Shown: in pieces, positions 23,229-30,593 of the stretch
Layout of the letters: every line of letters begins with the position of its first letter
How positions within the stretch are numbered: position 1 is the first letter of the stretch
Assembly (NCBI RefSeq): GCF_030269125.1
Contig: NZ_BSSM01000017.1
Span: 124,001-188,000, forward strand
Origin: Streptomyces hygroscopicus subsp. hygroscopicus
GTDB lineage: Bacteria > Actinomycetota > Actinomycetes > Streptomycetales > Streptomycetaceae
Reading direction: 5' to 3'
Length of the DNA: 64,000 bases
Position numbers and translations under genes: made by a program
Notes under the pieces: generated by a model
The model's database searches: none
Seen by the model: only the letters and a program-made list of their open reading frames with translations
Told to the model about the DNA's origin: nothing

Positions 23229-24023
23229 ATGCTGAAGTTCTCGATCCTCGGGGCACTGCAGGTCCGTACCGTGTCCGGGCCGGCGGAGATCTGCGGCGAC
23301 CTACAGCGCACCCTCGTACAGACGCTGCTGGTCAGCGAGGGGCAGCCGGTTTCCGGGGAGAGCCTGGTCGAGGAGATGTGGGGCGAGGCCGCACCGGACA
23401 ACCAGGCCAACGCCCTCCAAGCGCACGTGAGCAGGCTTCGACGGAAGCTGAAGGCCCTGGAACCGGGGCGTCCGGTATCTCGGGTGACGATTCATCCCTC
23501 CGGTTACCGGCTGACCGTGGACGAGGACGAAGTGGACGCCGCCGAGTTCGTGCGGACCGTACGGGAGGCCGAGTCGGCGTCGCTGGACGACGCCGAGGGC
23601 ACCGCCCGGATGCTGGGGCAGGCGCTCGCGCTGTGGCGGGGGCCGGTGTTCGGCGGGTTCGCCGGCGGGACCCTGTGCCAGCTGGCCGGGGCGCGCTACG
23701 AGGAGTACCGGATGCGGGCGATGGAGCTGCGCTTCGACGCCGAACTGCGGCTCGGACGGCATGCGGCGGTGCTCGCGGAGCTGGCCGAGGCCCATACCAA
23801 CCACCCGTTGCGTGAACGGTTCTGTGAGCAGTTGATGGTCGCCCTCTACTGCTCGGGGCGGCAGGCGGACGCGCTCGACGTGTTCCGCCGGATGCGCCGC
23901 CAGCTCGACGAGGAACTGGGGATCCAGCCCTCGCCCGCGCTGCGCCGGGTGGAGAGCGCGATCCTCCGTCATGATCCAGCCCTCTTCGGCGATGCGCGTT
24001 CCACCCTCCTCCAGATCGCCTGA
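23229..24023 (+). CDS. SARP-type (AfsR/DnrI) transcriptional activator
   Basis: 264-aa activator. The N-terminal OmpR-like winged helix (FSILGALQVRTVSG, LVEEMWGEAAPDNQANALQA, then HVSRLRRKL) spans about residues 3-95 and the bacterial transcriptional activation domain follows (ALWRGPVFGGFA, HPLRERFCEQLMVALYCSGR, ELGIQPSPALRRV). The length is that of the small SARPs that switch on antibiotic clusters. Ribosome site GGAGG lies 12 nt upstream of ATG 23229. No biosynthetic cluster adjoins, so its targets may be elsewhere or be the neighbouring genes. It precedes a large AfsR-like regulator of the same family. Confidence 0.9.
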   Translation: MLKFSILGALQVRTVSGPAEICGDLQRTLVQTLLVSEGQPVSGESLVEEMWGEAAPDNQANALQAHVSRLRRKLKALEPGRPVSRVTIHPSGYRLTVDEDEVDAAEFVRTVREAESASLDDAEGTARMLGQALALWRGPVFGGFAGGTLCQLAGARYEEYRMRAMELRFDAELRLGRHAAVLAELAEAHTNHPLRERFCEQLMVALYCSGRQADALDVFRRMRRQLDEELGIQPSPALRRVESAILRHDPALFGDARSTLLQIA

Positions 24024-24099
24024 GGTGGTTAGCCTGTTCGCCAGGACCGAGGAAGACCCCAGGTAGCCGGAATCGCCTCCTTCGTGTTACTCGTTCGGG

Positions 24100-24111
24100 T
24101 ACAACCTAGGG
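24100..24111 (+). promoter_or_regulatory. Candidate -10 box for the AfsR-like gene
   Basis: TACAAC at 24100-24105 is 5 nt before an in-frame GTG at 24111. If used, the transcript would start near that GTG and translation could be leaderless, extending the protein by 18 residues relative to the start chosen here. Confidence 0.3.
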
Positions 24112-24164
24112 TGGTCCCGAACATCTCGGGCCGGACGGTGCGGCGGGGCGGAGGGGACGGGTTC

Positions 24165-27100
24165 GTGGAATTGGCGGCATCCGGTCGTCCTGTCGTGCGC
24201 TTCAACATCCTCGGCTCGCTCGAAGGCTGGTGCGGCGAGCGCCGGTTGCGGCTGGGCAGTCCGACGCAGGAGCGGGTGCTGGTCACCCTCCTGCTCGAAC
24301 CCGGCCGCATGGTCCCGATGGCCCGGCTGGTCGCCGCGGCGTGGGACGACGAGCCACCGCAGACCGCGAGCCACCAGATACGCAAGTGCGTCGCCGCGCT
24401 GCGCACCCGCATCCCGGACGGCGCGGCCCTGATCGCCACCGACGGAGCCGGCTACCGGGCCACGCTGGGCGCACACCAGCTGGACCTGCACGAGTTCACC
24501 GAGCGGTCCAGGCAGGCGCGGCAGGCGGTGGCGGCCAGCCGGCCCGAGGAGGCCGTCGGCCATCTGCGGTCCTGCCTGGAGCTGTGGCGGGGCCCGGTGA
24601 TGGCGGGCGCGGGCGGGTCCGTGATCAGCGCGGCCTCGGCGGCCCTCGAAGAGCGCCACATGGCGGTCGCCGAGCAGTACTTCGAACTCCAGCTGGAGCT
24701 GGGGCAGTCCGGCGAGCTCGTGGGCCCCCTGAGAGAGCTGGTGACCGCGCACCCGCTGCGGGAGACCCTGCGCGGGCGGCTGATGGTGGCCCTGTACCGG
24801 GCCGGGCGGCAGGCCGAGGCGCTGGAGGAGTTCGGGCGGGTGCGCGACCTGCTGGTGGAGGAGCTGGGCATCGACCCGGGTGCCGAACTCACCCGGCTCT
24901 ACGAGGCGATCCTGCGCGACAGCCCCGAAGTGGCCCCCCGGGTACCGCAGTCGGTGGCCGACCGTGCCGCCCTGCTGGTCCCCGCGCCGTACACCACCCA
25001 GACGTCCGGCTCCGAGCCCGCGCCCTGCACCCTGCCGTACGACCTGCCGGACTTCACCGGCCGCGACGAGGAACTGTCCCGGCTGGTCACCGTGGGCTGC
25101 GCCCCGGCCACCGGCGGCACCCGGATCGTCGGCGTGGACGGCATGGGCGGCAGCGGCAAGACCGCGCTCGCGGTGCACGCCGCCCATCTGCTGGCCCCCG
25201 AGTATCCCGACGGACAGCTCTTCGTGGACCTGCGCGGCTTCAGTCCGGGCGAGAAGGCCCAGGAGCCGGGGGCCGTGCTGCATTCCTTACTGCACACGCT
25301 GGGCATACCGGACGATCGAATACCGGACGATCTGGAACGCCGCACCACCTTCTGGCGGACCGTTTCCGCGCAGCGGAAGTTATTGCTGCTGCTTGACAAC
25401 GCTGCCGACGCCGCCCAGGTCCGTCCCCTGCTGCCGGCCTCCGAGGACTGCCTCGCCATCGTCACCAGCCGGGTCCGGATGCTCGACCTCGACGGCTCCG
25501 AGTGGCTGTCGCTGGGACTCCTGTCGGCCGGTGACAGCGCCACCCTGCTCACCCGGATGCTGGGTGCCGACCGCACCGCCGCCGAGCCCCGGGCCGTGGA
25601 CCGGCTGGCACGGCTGTGCGGGGGGCTGCCGCTCGCCCTGCGCATCACCACCGCACGGCTGCGCAACCGGCCCCGCTGGACCGTGCAGTACCTGGTCGAC
25701 CGGCTCGCCGACGAGACCCGGCGGCTGCGCGAGCTGAGTGCCGGGGAGCGCAGCGTCGAGGCCACGCTCCGGCTGTCGTACCAGGCGATGGACGAGGACC
25801 AGCGCGGTGCCTTCCGGCTGCTCGGGCTGCACCCCGGCAGCGCCATCGACGTGCCCTCCGCCGCCGCCCTGCTCGGCACCGACGGCCACGAGGCCGAGGA
25901 CCTGCTGGAGTGCCTGCTCGACGCGCACCTGCTGGAACAGCACGAGGCGGGCCTGTACGGCTTCCACGACCTGGTGCGCACCTACGCGCTCAGCGTCCGC
26001 GAGGTGGAGGACGACGAGGAGTCCGCCGTCGAGCGCCTCGTGGCGTACTACATCGAGACCACGGACCGGGCCTGCGAGACCCTCTTCCCCGGCCGCAGCC
26101 GCTACGGCGACGCCCCGGCCAAGAGCGTGCCCGACCTGCCCCGCCTGGACGACGGCGAGCAGGCCCTGCGCTGGTTCGACCGGGAGTACGAGGCGCTGCT
26201 CGCGGTCGTCGCCCAGGCCGGCACCCAGGGCCTGCACCGCCCGGCCGCCCTGCTCGCCCGCAACCTGCTCTTCTACCTGGACCTGCGCGGCCGCTACGAG
26301 GAGTTCCGGGTCGTCGGCCGGATCGGGGTCGCCGCCTGCCGCCGGCTGGAGAACCCCGCGCTGCTCGGCATCAGCCTGTGCAACCTGGCGGTGGCGCACT
26401 GGTGGCTCGGTGACTTCCAGGACGGCATCACCACCGCCCAGGAGGGCCTGGAGCTGTCCCAGGGCAGCGATCCGCGATCCGAGGCGATGTGCCTGGACGT
26501 GCTCGGCCTGCTGCACGGCTCCCTCGGCAACTTCGAGCAGGCCCGCGCCTACCTGGACCAGGGCATCGCGCTGCACCGGGAGCTGGGCCTGTCCCGGATG
26601 GAGGCGCAGGCGCTGGTCAACCTCTCCACCGTGCAGATCTGGACCGGTCACTACGCGGAGGGCGCCCGCAACGCGGCCCGCGCCACCGAGCTGAACCGGC
26701 GCCTGGGCGAGCGCAGCAACGAGATCCACTCCCTGACCTTCCTCGCCCTCGCCCACCTCGGCACCGGCGAGGACGAACGGGCGCGCGCCTGCCTCGCCCA
26801 GGCCCTGGAGCTGTGCGACGAGTCCCGCAAGCCGGCCAACGTCGCCGTCGTCCTCGCCCACTGGGCGCGGGTCTGCCAGCGGCTCGGCGATCTCCGCTCG
26901 GCCGCGGAGCACGCCGAGCGGGCGCTCGACCTGGTCTCCGCGGAGGGCACGGCGCTGCGCCAGGCGACGGTGTCCAACGTGGTGGGGCTCGTCCATCTGC
27001 GCAGCGGGGCGCCGGAGCGGGCGATGGAACTGCACGGGCAGGCCCACGAACTGGCCTCCCGGCACGGGTACCGGATAGAGATCGCCCACGCCCTGCACGG

Positions 27101-27215
27101 GATGGCGGAGGCGGCGCAGGCGCTGGACGACGAGAAGACGGCCGAGCGGCACAGCGCCGAGGCACGGGCCCTGTACGACGCGATGGGGGTCACGGAGGCC
27201 GGGCGGCGGCTGTAG
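24165..27215 (+). CDS. AfsR-like SARP regulator with NB-ARC and TPR domains
   Basis: 1016-aa multidomain regulator. SARP DNA-binding domain (VRFNILGSLEGW..LVAAAWDDEPPQTASHQIRK) at about 10-100, then BTAD to about 260. NB-ARC ATPase: Walker A GVDGMGGSGKTALAV near 325, Walker B KLLLLLDNAADAAQV near 405, GLPLALRI near 487. A winged-helix arm (LSYQAMDEDQRGAFRLLGL) and TPR repeats fill the C-terminal half (GLLHGSLGNFEQARAYLDQG, ALAHLGTGEDERARACLAQA and others). AfsR proteins integrate phosphorylation and nucleotide signals to activate small regulators. Starts at 24111, 24165 and 24195 are all in frame; 24165 has GGAGG 10 nt upstream. A hairpin follows at 27268. Confidence 0.9.
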   Translation: MELAASGRPVVRFNILGSLEGWCGERRLRLGSPTQERVLVTLLLEPGRMVPMARLVAAAWDDEPPQTASHQIRKCVAALRTRIPDGAALIATDGAGYRATLGAHQLDLHEFTERSRQARQAVAASRPEEAVGHLRSCLELWRGPVMAGAGGSVISAASAALEERHMAVAEQYFELQLELGQSGELVGPLRELVTAHPLRETLRGRLMVALYRAGRQAEALEEFGRVRDLLVEELGIDPGAELTRLYEAILRDSPEVAPRVPQSVADRAALLVPAPYTTQTSGSEPAPCTLPYDLPDFTGRDEELSRLVTVGCAPATGGTRIVGVDGMGGSGKTALAVHAAHLLAPEYPDGQLFVDLRGFSPGEKAQEPGAVLHSLLHTLGIPDDRIPDDLERRTTFWRTVSAQRKLLLLLDNAADAAQVRPLLPASEDCLAIVTSRVRMLDLDGSEWLSLGLLSAGDSATLLTRMLGADRTAAEPRAVDRLARLCGGLPLALRITTARLRNRPRWTVQYLVDRLADETRRLRELSAGERSVEATLRLSYQAMDEDQRGAFRLLGLHPGSAIDVPSAAALLGTDGHEAEDLLECLLDAHLLEQHEAGLYGFHDLVRTYALSVREVEDDEESAVERLVAYYIETTDRACETLFPGRSRYGDAPAKSVPDLPRLDDGEQALRWFDREYEALLAVVAQAGTQGLHRPAALLARNLLFYLDLRGRYEEFRVVGRIGVAACRRLENPALLGISLCNLAVAHWWLGDFQDGITTAQEGLELSQGSDPRSEAMCLDVLGLLHGSLGNFEQARAYLDQGIALHRELGLSRMEAQALVNLSTVQIWTGHYAEGARNAARATELNRRLGERSNEIHSLTFLALAHLGTGEDERARACLAQALELCDESRKPANVAVVLAHWARVCQRLGDLRSAAEHAERALDLVSAEGTALRQATVSNVVGLVHLRSGAPERAMELHGQAHELASRHGYRIEIAHALHGMAEAAQALDDEKTAERHSAEARALYDAMGVTEAGRRL

Positions 27216-27267
27216 CGCCCGGCCGGCGTCCGGCCGACCCGCATCGCGTCGTACGGGAGGGCAACGG

Positions 27268-27306
27268 CAACGGCACCGGGGGTGCGGGACCCGGCCGGTG
27301 CCGTTG
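27268..27306. terminator. Bidirectional terminator after the AfsR-like gene
   Basis: CAACGGCACCGG (27268-27279) pairs perfectly with CCGGTGCCGTTG (27295-27306). It lies between the AfsR-like gene and the converging small peptide gene. Confidence 0.7.
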
Positions 27307-27397
27307 AGCGCTCTGTGCGGGGGAGCGGTGGTGCGGGTTCGGGGAAGGCGGGGGGACGGCGCACTGCGGGGGGCGCCGCCGGGGTGCGGGCGGACGG

Positions 27398-27583
27398 TCA
27401 GGAGCCGACGACGCCCGGACCGCGGTCGTCGGCCAGCACGGTGCCCGGGTGGCCGTCGGTGCCGTGCACCACGGCCTGGTGCAGCCCGGTGGCGGGCAGG
27501 GCCGCGGCGGCACCCAGGGTGAGGACGCCCGCGCCGGCCAGAGCCGCCAGAACCGTCTTCGTACGCAGTGCGATGGAACGCAT
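27398..27583 (-). CDS. Small exported peptide (61 aa)
   Basis: 61-aa protein: a basic start (MRSIALRTK), a hydrophobic helix (TVLAALAGAGVLTLGAAAAL) and a short polar tail (TGLHQAVVHGTDGHPGTVLA then DDRGPGVVGS). The N-terminal half is a convincing signal peptide, so the mature product would be about 30-35 residues with no Cys. ATG 27583 has AAGGGG 8 nt upstream. It faces the AfsR-like regulator. A leader hairpin (GACCG/CGGTC) precedes it. Short secreted peptides beside NB-ARC/TPR regulators recall signalling pairs, but nothing here proves that. Confidence 0.65.
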   Translation of the reverse strand: MRSIALRTKTVLAALAGAGVLTLGAAAALPATGLHQAVVHGTDGHPGTVLADDRGPGVVGS

Positions 27584-27756
27584 GTGCAACCCCTTGTGAG
27601 AGACGGACCGTAGTTCCGGTCGCCGGGCTCTCCCCGACGCCACGACCGATCTTTGGGTTAGGCGGTCCCCATGCCGTCCCCGCTGGGTACCGGGGCCAGG
27701 GAGGCTGTCGGTACCCCTGTTCGACGACGCAGGTCAGGACGGGTGTCGGAAGGGTG

Positions 27757-28473
27757 TCAGGCGGGTTTGGTGACGCCCAGGAAGGCCTGTGGGACGCGGG
27801 CGACACCCGTGCCGAGCGTTTCGTCGGGCTCGCGGACGGTGCGGAAGACGGGCGTGAACCCCGCTCGCGTCAGCAGCCGGACCATGTCCTCGGGCCGGCG
27901 CCGCCGGAAGTCCAGTGTCACCGGGTGGCCCCAGGGGTCCGCCAGTCGCAGGGGCTCCTCGCCCACCTGGAAGGCCAGCAGCAGCTGCCCGCCGGGGGCG
28001 AGGACGCGGTACAGCTCGGCGAACAGGTCCGGGAGCCGCTCGTCCGGGGTGTGGATGGAGGAGTACCAGGAGACGGCACCGGCGAGCCCTCCGTCGGGGA
28101 GCGGGAGATCCAGCATGGAGCCCTGCCCGAAACACAGCCCGGGGTGCTCGCGGCGGGCCACGTCGAGCATGGCGGCGGAGAGGTCGAGCCCGAAGGCGTC
28201 CAGGCCCAGGGCGGCGAGGTGCCCGGTGACCGCGCCGGTACCGCAGCCGAGGTCCGCGACCGTGCCGCCGGGGCCCACCAGCTCGGCGAAGGCGGCGAGC
28301 AGGGCCCGCTCCAGCGGCTTGTCGGCGAGGGGATTCGCGAAGTGCTCGGCGTAGTCCTCGGCGACGGTGTCGTAGAAGGCGCGGGTGGAGGCGAGGAAGT
28401 CCGGGAAGTCCCGAGTCCGGTCCTGGGACTGGTCCTGGGACTGGTCCTGGGTTTGATCCTTCGTTTCGGCCAT
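27757..28473 (-). CDS. Class I SAM-dependent methyltransferase
   Basis: 238-aa methyltransferase of the Methyltransf_11/25 type. Motif I VADLGCGTGAVTGHLAALG lies near residue 72, motif II GLDLSAAMLDVARREHPG near 93, post-II WYSSIHTPDERLPDLF near 134, and motif III VLAPGGQLLLAFQ near 155. The substrate is unknown. The N terminus has a low-complexity DQ/SQ repeat encoded by a 12-bp tandem repeat (28419-28456), outside the catalytic fold. Start ATG 28473 is chosen over GTG 28479. It is monocistronic; the cold-shock gene upstream ends in its own terminator. Confidence 0.88.
   Translation of the reverse strand: MAETKDQTQDQSQDQSQDRTRDFPDFLASTRAFYDTVAEDYAEHFANPLADKPLERALLAAFAELVGPGGTVADLGCGTGAVTGHLAALGLDAFGLDLSAAMLDVARREHPGLCFGQGSMLDLPLPDGGLAGAVSWYSSIHTPDERLPDLFAELYRVLAPGGQLLLAFQVGEEPLRLADPWGHPVTLDFRRRRPEDMVRLLTRAGFTPVFRTVREPDETLGTGVARVPQAFLGVTKPA
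28419..28456 (-). repeat. 12-bp tandem repeat in methyltransferase N terminus
   Basis: Three copies of GGTCCTGGGACT (on the + strand, the last diverged) encode a repeating DQSQ segment near the methyltransferase N terminus. The unit is a multiple of three, so copy-number change keeps the frame. Confidence 0.7.
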
Positions 28474-28542
28474 GAGCACCGAACGTAGTCCGTGAACGAA
28501 TAGGGAACGGCGGAAGAAATTGCTCCGGATGCGGGGAAAGGC

Positions 28543-28577
28543 AGGAGCCCCGTTGCCGAAGACGGCACGGGGCTCCT
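28543..28577 (-). terminator. Terminator of the cold-shock gene
   Basis: AGGAGCCCCG and CGGGGCTCCT pair over 10 bp, with a further GCCG/CGGC inner helix around an AAGA loop (28543-28558 with 28563-28577). It follows the cold-shock gene by about 37 bp on the minus strand. Confidence 0.7.
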
Positions 28578-28613
28578 TGGGTACTGCTCTCAGGTTCTGC
28601 GATCAGGCAGTGA

Positions 28614-28817
28614 TCAGACGGGGGTGACGTTCTCCGCCTGGGGGCCCTTCGGGCCCTGCGTCACGTCGAAGGACACCTGCTGGTTCTCCTCGAGGGAGCG
28701 GAAGCCGGTGGCGTTGATCGCGGAGTAGTGAACGAAGACGTCGGGGCCGCCGCCCTCCTGGGCGATGAAGCCAAAGCCCTTTTCGGCGTTGAACCACTTA
28801 ACGGTTCCGGTAGCCAT
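28614..28817 (-). CDS. Cold-shock domain protein
   Basis: 67-aa CspA-type single-strand nucleic acid binding protein. RNP1 KGFGFI (about 14-19) and RNP2 VFVHYSAI (about 27-34) are intact, and length is standard. It melts RNA structure and is abundant at low temperature or in growth transitions. GGAGG lies 6 nt upstream of ATG 28817. A promoter about 160 bp upstream (-35 at 28997, -10 at 28975) and a leader hairpin at 28910-28938 indicate a roughly 150-nt structured leader, as in cold-inducible csp genes. Monocistronic, divergent from mqnA. Confidence 0.95.
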   Translation of the reverse strand: MATGTVKWFNAEKGFGFIAQEGGGPDVFVHYSAINATGFRSLEENQQVSFDVTQGPKGPQAENVTPV

Positions 28818-28909
28818 AAGCCCTCCTTGGGCTCAAAAGGGTTTGCCCTGCTCCAGAACCTGCAAGTGCGAAAACGTGCTGCACCACTGCATTCGTCTGA
28901 AAACGACGA

Positions 28910-28938
28910 GAGCCCGCGGTCACATGCTCCGCAGGCTC
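28910..28938 (-). promoter_or_regulatory. Leader hairpin of the cold-shock gene
   Basis: On the minus strand GAGCCTGCGG pairs with CCGCGGGCTC (one wobble) around a 9-nt loop. It lies in the 5' leader about 95 nt before the start codon and may be part of a thermosensitive structure. Confidence 0.5.
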
Positions 28939-28974
28939 TGTACTGCAAGGGAAACCAAACTGCAACTTGCGGCG

Positions 28975-29002
28975 AGCCTAGCATGCGGGCAGCCGAAAGC
29001 AA
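28975..29002 (-). promoter_or_regulatory. Promoter of the cold-shock gene
   Basis: On the minus strand TTGCTT (29002-28997) and TAGGCT (28980-28975) are separated by 16 bp, a fair match to the vegetative promoter. It predicts a start near 28968 and a leader of about 150 nt. Confidence 0.5.
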
Positions 29003-29091
29003 TAGAGGGCAAGATCACTTCACCCGGATGTTTGAAAGTCGGTAACCCGTTTGACGGCGGGGCCGGTCCAAGCACCGTACCAGCCGAGGGC

Positions 29092-29106
29092 TAGAGTCCC
29101 GCGATG
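29092..29106 (+). promoter_or_regulatory. -10 box giving a near-leaderless mqnA transcript
   Basis: TAGAGT at 29092-29097 lies 8 nt upstream of the GTG at 29106, with no Shine-Dalgarno between. Confidence 0.4.
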
Positions 29107-29954
29107 TGGACATTTCTCGCACCCGGCCGCGCGTCGGCCACATCCAGTTCCTGAACTGCCTGCCCCTCTACTGGGGGCTCGCGAGAACCGGCACCCTCCT
29201 CGACTTCCAGCTGACCAAGGACACGCCGGAGAAGCTCAGCGAGCGGCTGATCCAAGGGGAGCTCGACGTCGCCCCGGTCACCCTGGTCGAGTACCTGAAG
29301 AACTCGGACGATCTGGTCGCCTTCCCGGACATCGCGGTCGGCTGCGACGGTCCGGTGATGTCCTGCGTGATCGTCTCGCAGGTCCCGCTGGAGCGGCTGG
29401 ACGGCGCCAAGGTCGCCCTCGGCTCGACCTCCCGCACCTCGGTCCGCCTCGCGCAGCTCCTGCTGGCCGAGCGGTACGGCGTCCGGCCCGAGTACTACAC
29501 GTGCCCGCCCGACCTCAGCCTGATGATGCAGGAGGCCGAGGCCGCCGTGCTGATCGGCGACGCGGCCCTGCGCGCCAACCTGCACGACGGCCCGCGCTAC
29601 GGTCTCGCCGTGCACGACCTGGGCGCGCTGTGGAAGGAGTGGACCGGTCTGCCGTTCGTCTTCGCGGTGTGGGCGGCCCGGCGGGACTACCTGGAGCGCG
29701 AACCGCTCATCACCCACCAGGTGCACCAGGCCTTCCTGGAGTCCAAGAAGATCTCCCTCGAAGAGGTCGACAAGGTCGCCGAGCAGGCGGCCCACTGGGA
29801 GGCCTTCGACGCGGAGACCCTCGCCAGGTACTTCACCACCCTCGACTTCAGCTTCGGCGAGCCGCAGCTGGCCGCGGTCGCCGAGTTCGCCCGCCGGGTC
29901 GGCCCGACGACGGGCTTCCCGGCGGACGTGAAGGTGGATCTGCTCCAGCCGTAA
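29106..29954 (+). CDS. mqnA: Chorismate dehydratase MqnA
   Basis: 282-aa cytosolic enzyme that dehydrates chorismate to 3-[(1-carboxyvinyl)oxy]benzoate, the entry step of the futalosine menaquinone route. It has the MqnA/MqnD periplasmic-binding-like fold with RVGHIQFLNCLPLYWGL near the N terminus, the substrate-loop region LGSTSRTSVRLAQLLL (about 105-120) and VLIGDAALRA (about 147-156). The family length is 260-290. GTG 29106 follows a -10 box with virtually no leader. It is divergent from the cold-shock gene. Its product feeds MqnE, encoded 17 kb away in this window; MqnC and MenG lie 5-6 kb downstream. Confidence 0.94.
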   Translation: MDISRTRPRVGHIQFLNCLPLYWGLARTGTLLDFQLTKDTPEKLSERLIQGELDVAPVTLVEYLKNSDDLVAFPDIAVGCDGPVMSCVIVSQVPLERLDGAKVALGSTSRTSVRLAQLLLAERYGVRPEYYTCPPDLSLMMQEAEAAVLIGDAALRANLHDGPRYGLAVHDLGALWKEWTGLPFVFAVWAARRDYLEREPLITHQVHQAFLESKKISLEEVDKVAEQAAHWEAFDAETLARYFTTLDFSFGEPQLAAVAEFARRVGPTTGFPADVKVDLLQP

Positions 29955-30593
29955 TCACTACGCTGCGGGGGATCGGGACCGGGACCCCGCTGGGGACGGG
30001 GACTTCGCTCAGGGGCGGACCTCGCTCAGGGGCGGACCTCGCTCAAGGGCTTCGCTCGGGGGCGGGACCGAGACCGGGGCCTGCCCTGAGGACGGAGCCG
30101 GGACCGGGAGTCGGATACGGACCGGGACCGGGATCGACGGGGACTCGGGCCGGGGTCGCGGGACCGGGGCTTGGCGGACGGGGGAGAGGGGCAGGCCGTG
30201 CGGGCGGGCGATCCGGGTGCCGCGGGGGACGCGGGCGGCGCGGGGGAGCCGGGACGGCCGGCCGGGCCCGGCGGTCCTGCCGGACGGCCGGCGGGACCGG
30301 GTGGCCCGAACGGGCGGCCGGCGGGGTCGGGTGGTCCGGATGGGCGGGACGGTCCGGACGGCGCGGTCCGCGGCCCCGGTGACAGGCCGGGTTCCGGGCC
30401 GGGGCCCGGGTCCGCGTTCGGGTCCGGGACGGGCGACGGCTCGGGGTCCGGGACGGGGTCCGGTGCGGGGTTCGGGCCGGGTGGCGGGTCCGTGTTCGGG
30501 ACGGGTGACGGCTCGGGGTCCGGCTCGGGGTCCGGTGCGGGGTTCGGGCCGGTGGCCGGGTCGGGTGGCGGGTCCGGGCGCGGCGGGCCGGGC
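29955..30593 (+). other. Low-complexity GC-rich region before the second kinase
   Basis: This 639-bp stretch is dominated by GGGACCGGGAC-like runs. At 30004-30055 there are tandem CGCTCAGGGGCGGACCT units (17 bp). From 30198 (a GTG with GGGGGAG upstream) the kinase frame is open and would add about 132 Gly/Ser/Pro residues. Two in-frame copies of a 69-bp repeat lie at about 30418-30555, and differences between them are mostly synonymous, which hints that this part is translated. I see no other gene. Confidence 0.55.
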
